Assembly: GCA_964629345.1 (NCBI GenBank)
Contig: CAZVSG010000005.1
Coordinates: 1 to 40,412, forward strand
Source of the DNA: UBA6115 sp964629345
GTDB lineage: Bacteria > Bacillota > Clostridia > Christensenellales > Aristaeellaceae
Direction of reading: 5' to 3'
Length of the DNA stretch: 40,412 bases
The notes below the pieces were generated by a model, which saw only the letters and a program-made list of their open reading frames with translations, was not told the origin of the DNA and did not search any database. Shown here one piece after another: positions 40,407-40,412 of this stretch (positions are counted from its first letter, which is position 1; each line of letters starts with the position of its first letter). Both the position numbers and the translations under genes were made by a program.

Positions 40407-40412
40407 GCCCGC

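Overview
This window reads as a chromosomal contig from a GC-rich, Gram-positive-type anaerobe, most likely a member of the Clostridia (Bacillota), for example a gut or digester lineage. The basis is gene content and signals: a PcrA-LigA pair, an XpaC-TelA-LemA-TPM cluster, a MocR regulator beside an ECF S component, an AmmeMemoRadiSam cluster, an L10 leader of Firmicutes type, strong GGAGG ribosome binding sites and sigma-A promoters that often carry an extended -10 (TGnTATAAT). By eye the GC content is about 60% or more, except for a visibly AT-richer amino-acid ABC operon near 18-20.5 kb. A 74-base run of N shows that it is a draft assembly. I saw no rRNA, tRNA, CRISPR array, prophage or insertion sequence. 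The window is mostly housekeeping and metabolism, with a few places worth a second look.

Layout. 1-1.1 kb: the 5' end of a GH5 glycosidase lipoprotein gene running off the edge, then a decayed gene. 1.3-8.6 kb (minus strand): a large secreted SH3b/repeat protein (containing the assembly gap), a GH65 disaccharide phosphorylase, glucose-6-phosphate dehydrogenase and a cyclase-family hydrolase. 8.6-10.4 kb: queH and a DUF2804 gene, convergent. 10.4-12.6 kb: a LigB/MEMO-type protein, AMMECR1 protein and radical SAM enzyme in one tight operon. 12.6-15.7 kb: a MocR-type regulator divergent from an ECF vitamin-transporter S component, then a PPK2. 15.9-16.9 kb: rplM-rpsI. 17-20.5 kb: an MFS transporter and an amino-acid ABC importer. 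20.5-23.2 kb (minus): a four-gene operon of class I glutamine-amidotransferase-like hydrolase, phosphoesterase, purine nucleoside phosphorylase and DUF523. 23.3-28.9 kb (plus): XpaC, TelA, LemA-like, TPM, alkaline-phosphatase-superfamily and a beta-lactamase-fold-like protein. 29-33.3 kb: pcrA-ligA. 33.4-36.2 kb: a MacB/FtsX-type ABC exporter. 36.3-39.1 kb (minus): proB-proA-proC. 39.2-40.4 kb (minus): rplJ-rplL with L10 leader and promoter.

How it works together. The GH65-zwf unit would feed alpha-disaccharide phosphorolysis and the oxidative pentose phosphate branch. proBAC is a complete glutamate-to-proline pathway in one operon. The XpaC-TelA-LemA-TPM run looks like a membrane or envelope stress module. 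The most unusual points are a MocR regulator whose PLP-binding lysine is replaced by arginine beside a candidate operator and transporter, the compact LigB/AMMECR1/radical-SAM operon of unknown chemistry, a hydrolase-like protein with a degraded metal-binding motif, an assembly gap inside near-identical repeats that appears 48 bases too short, and rplJ-rplL that is not followed by rpoB.
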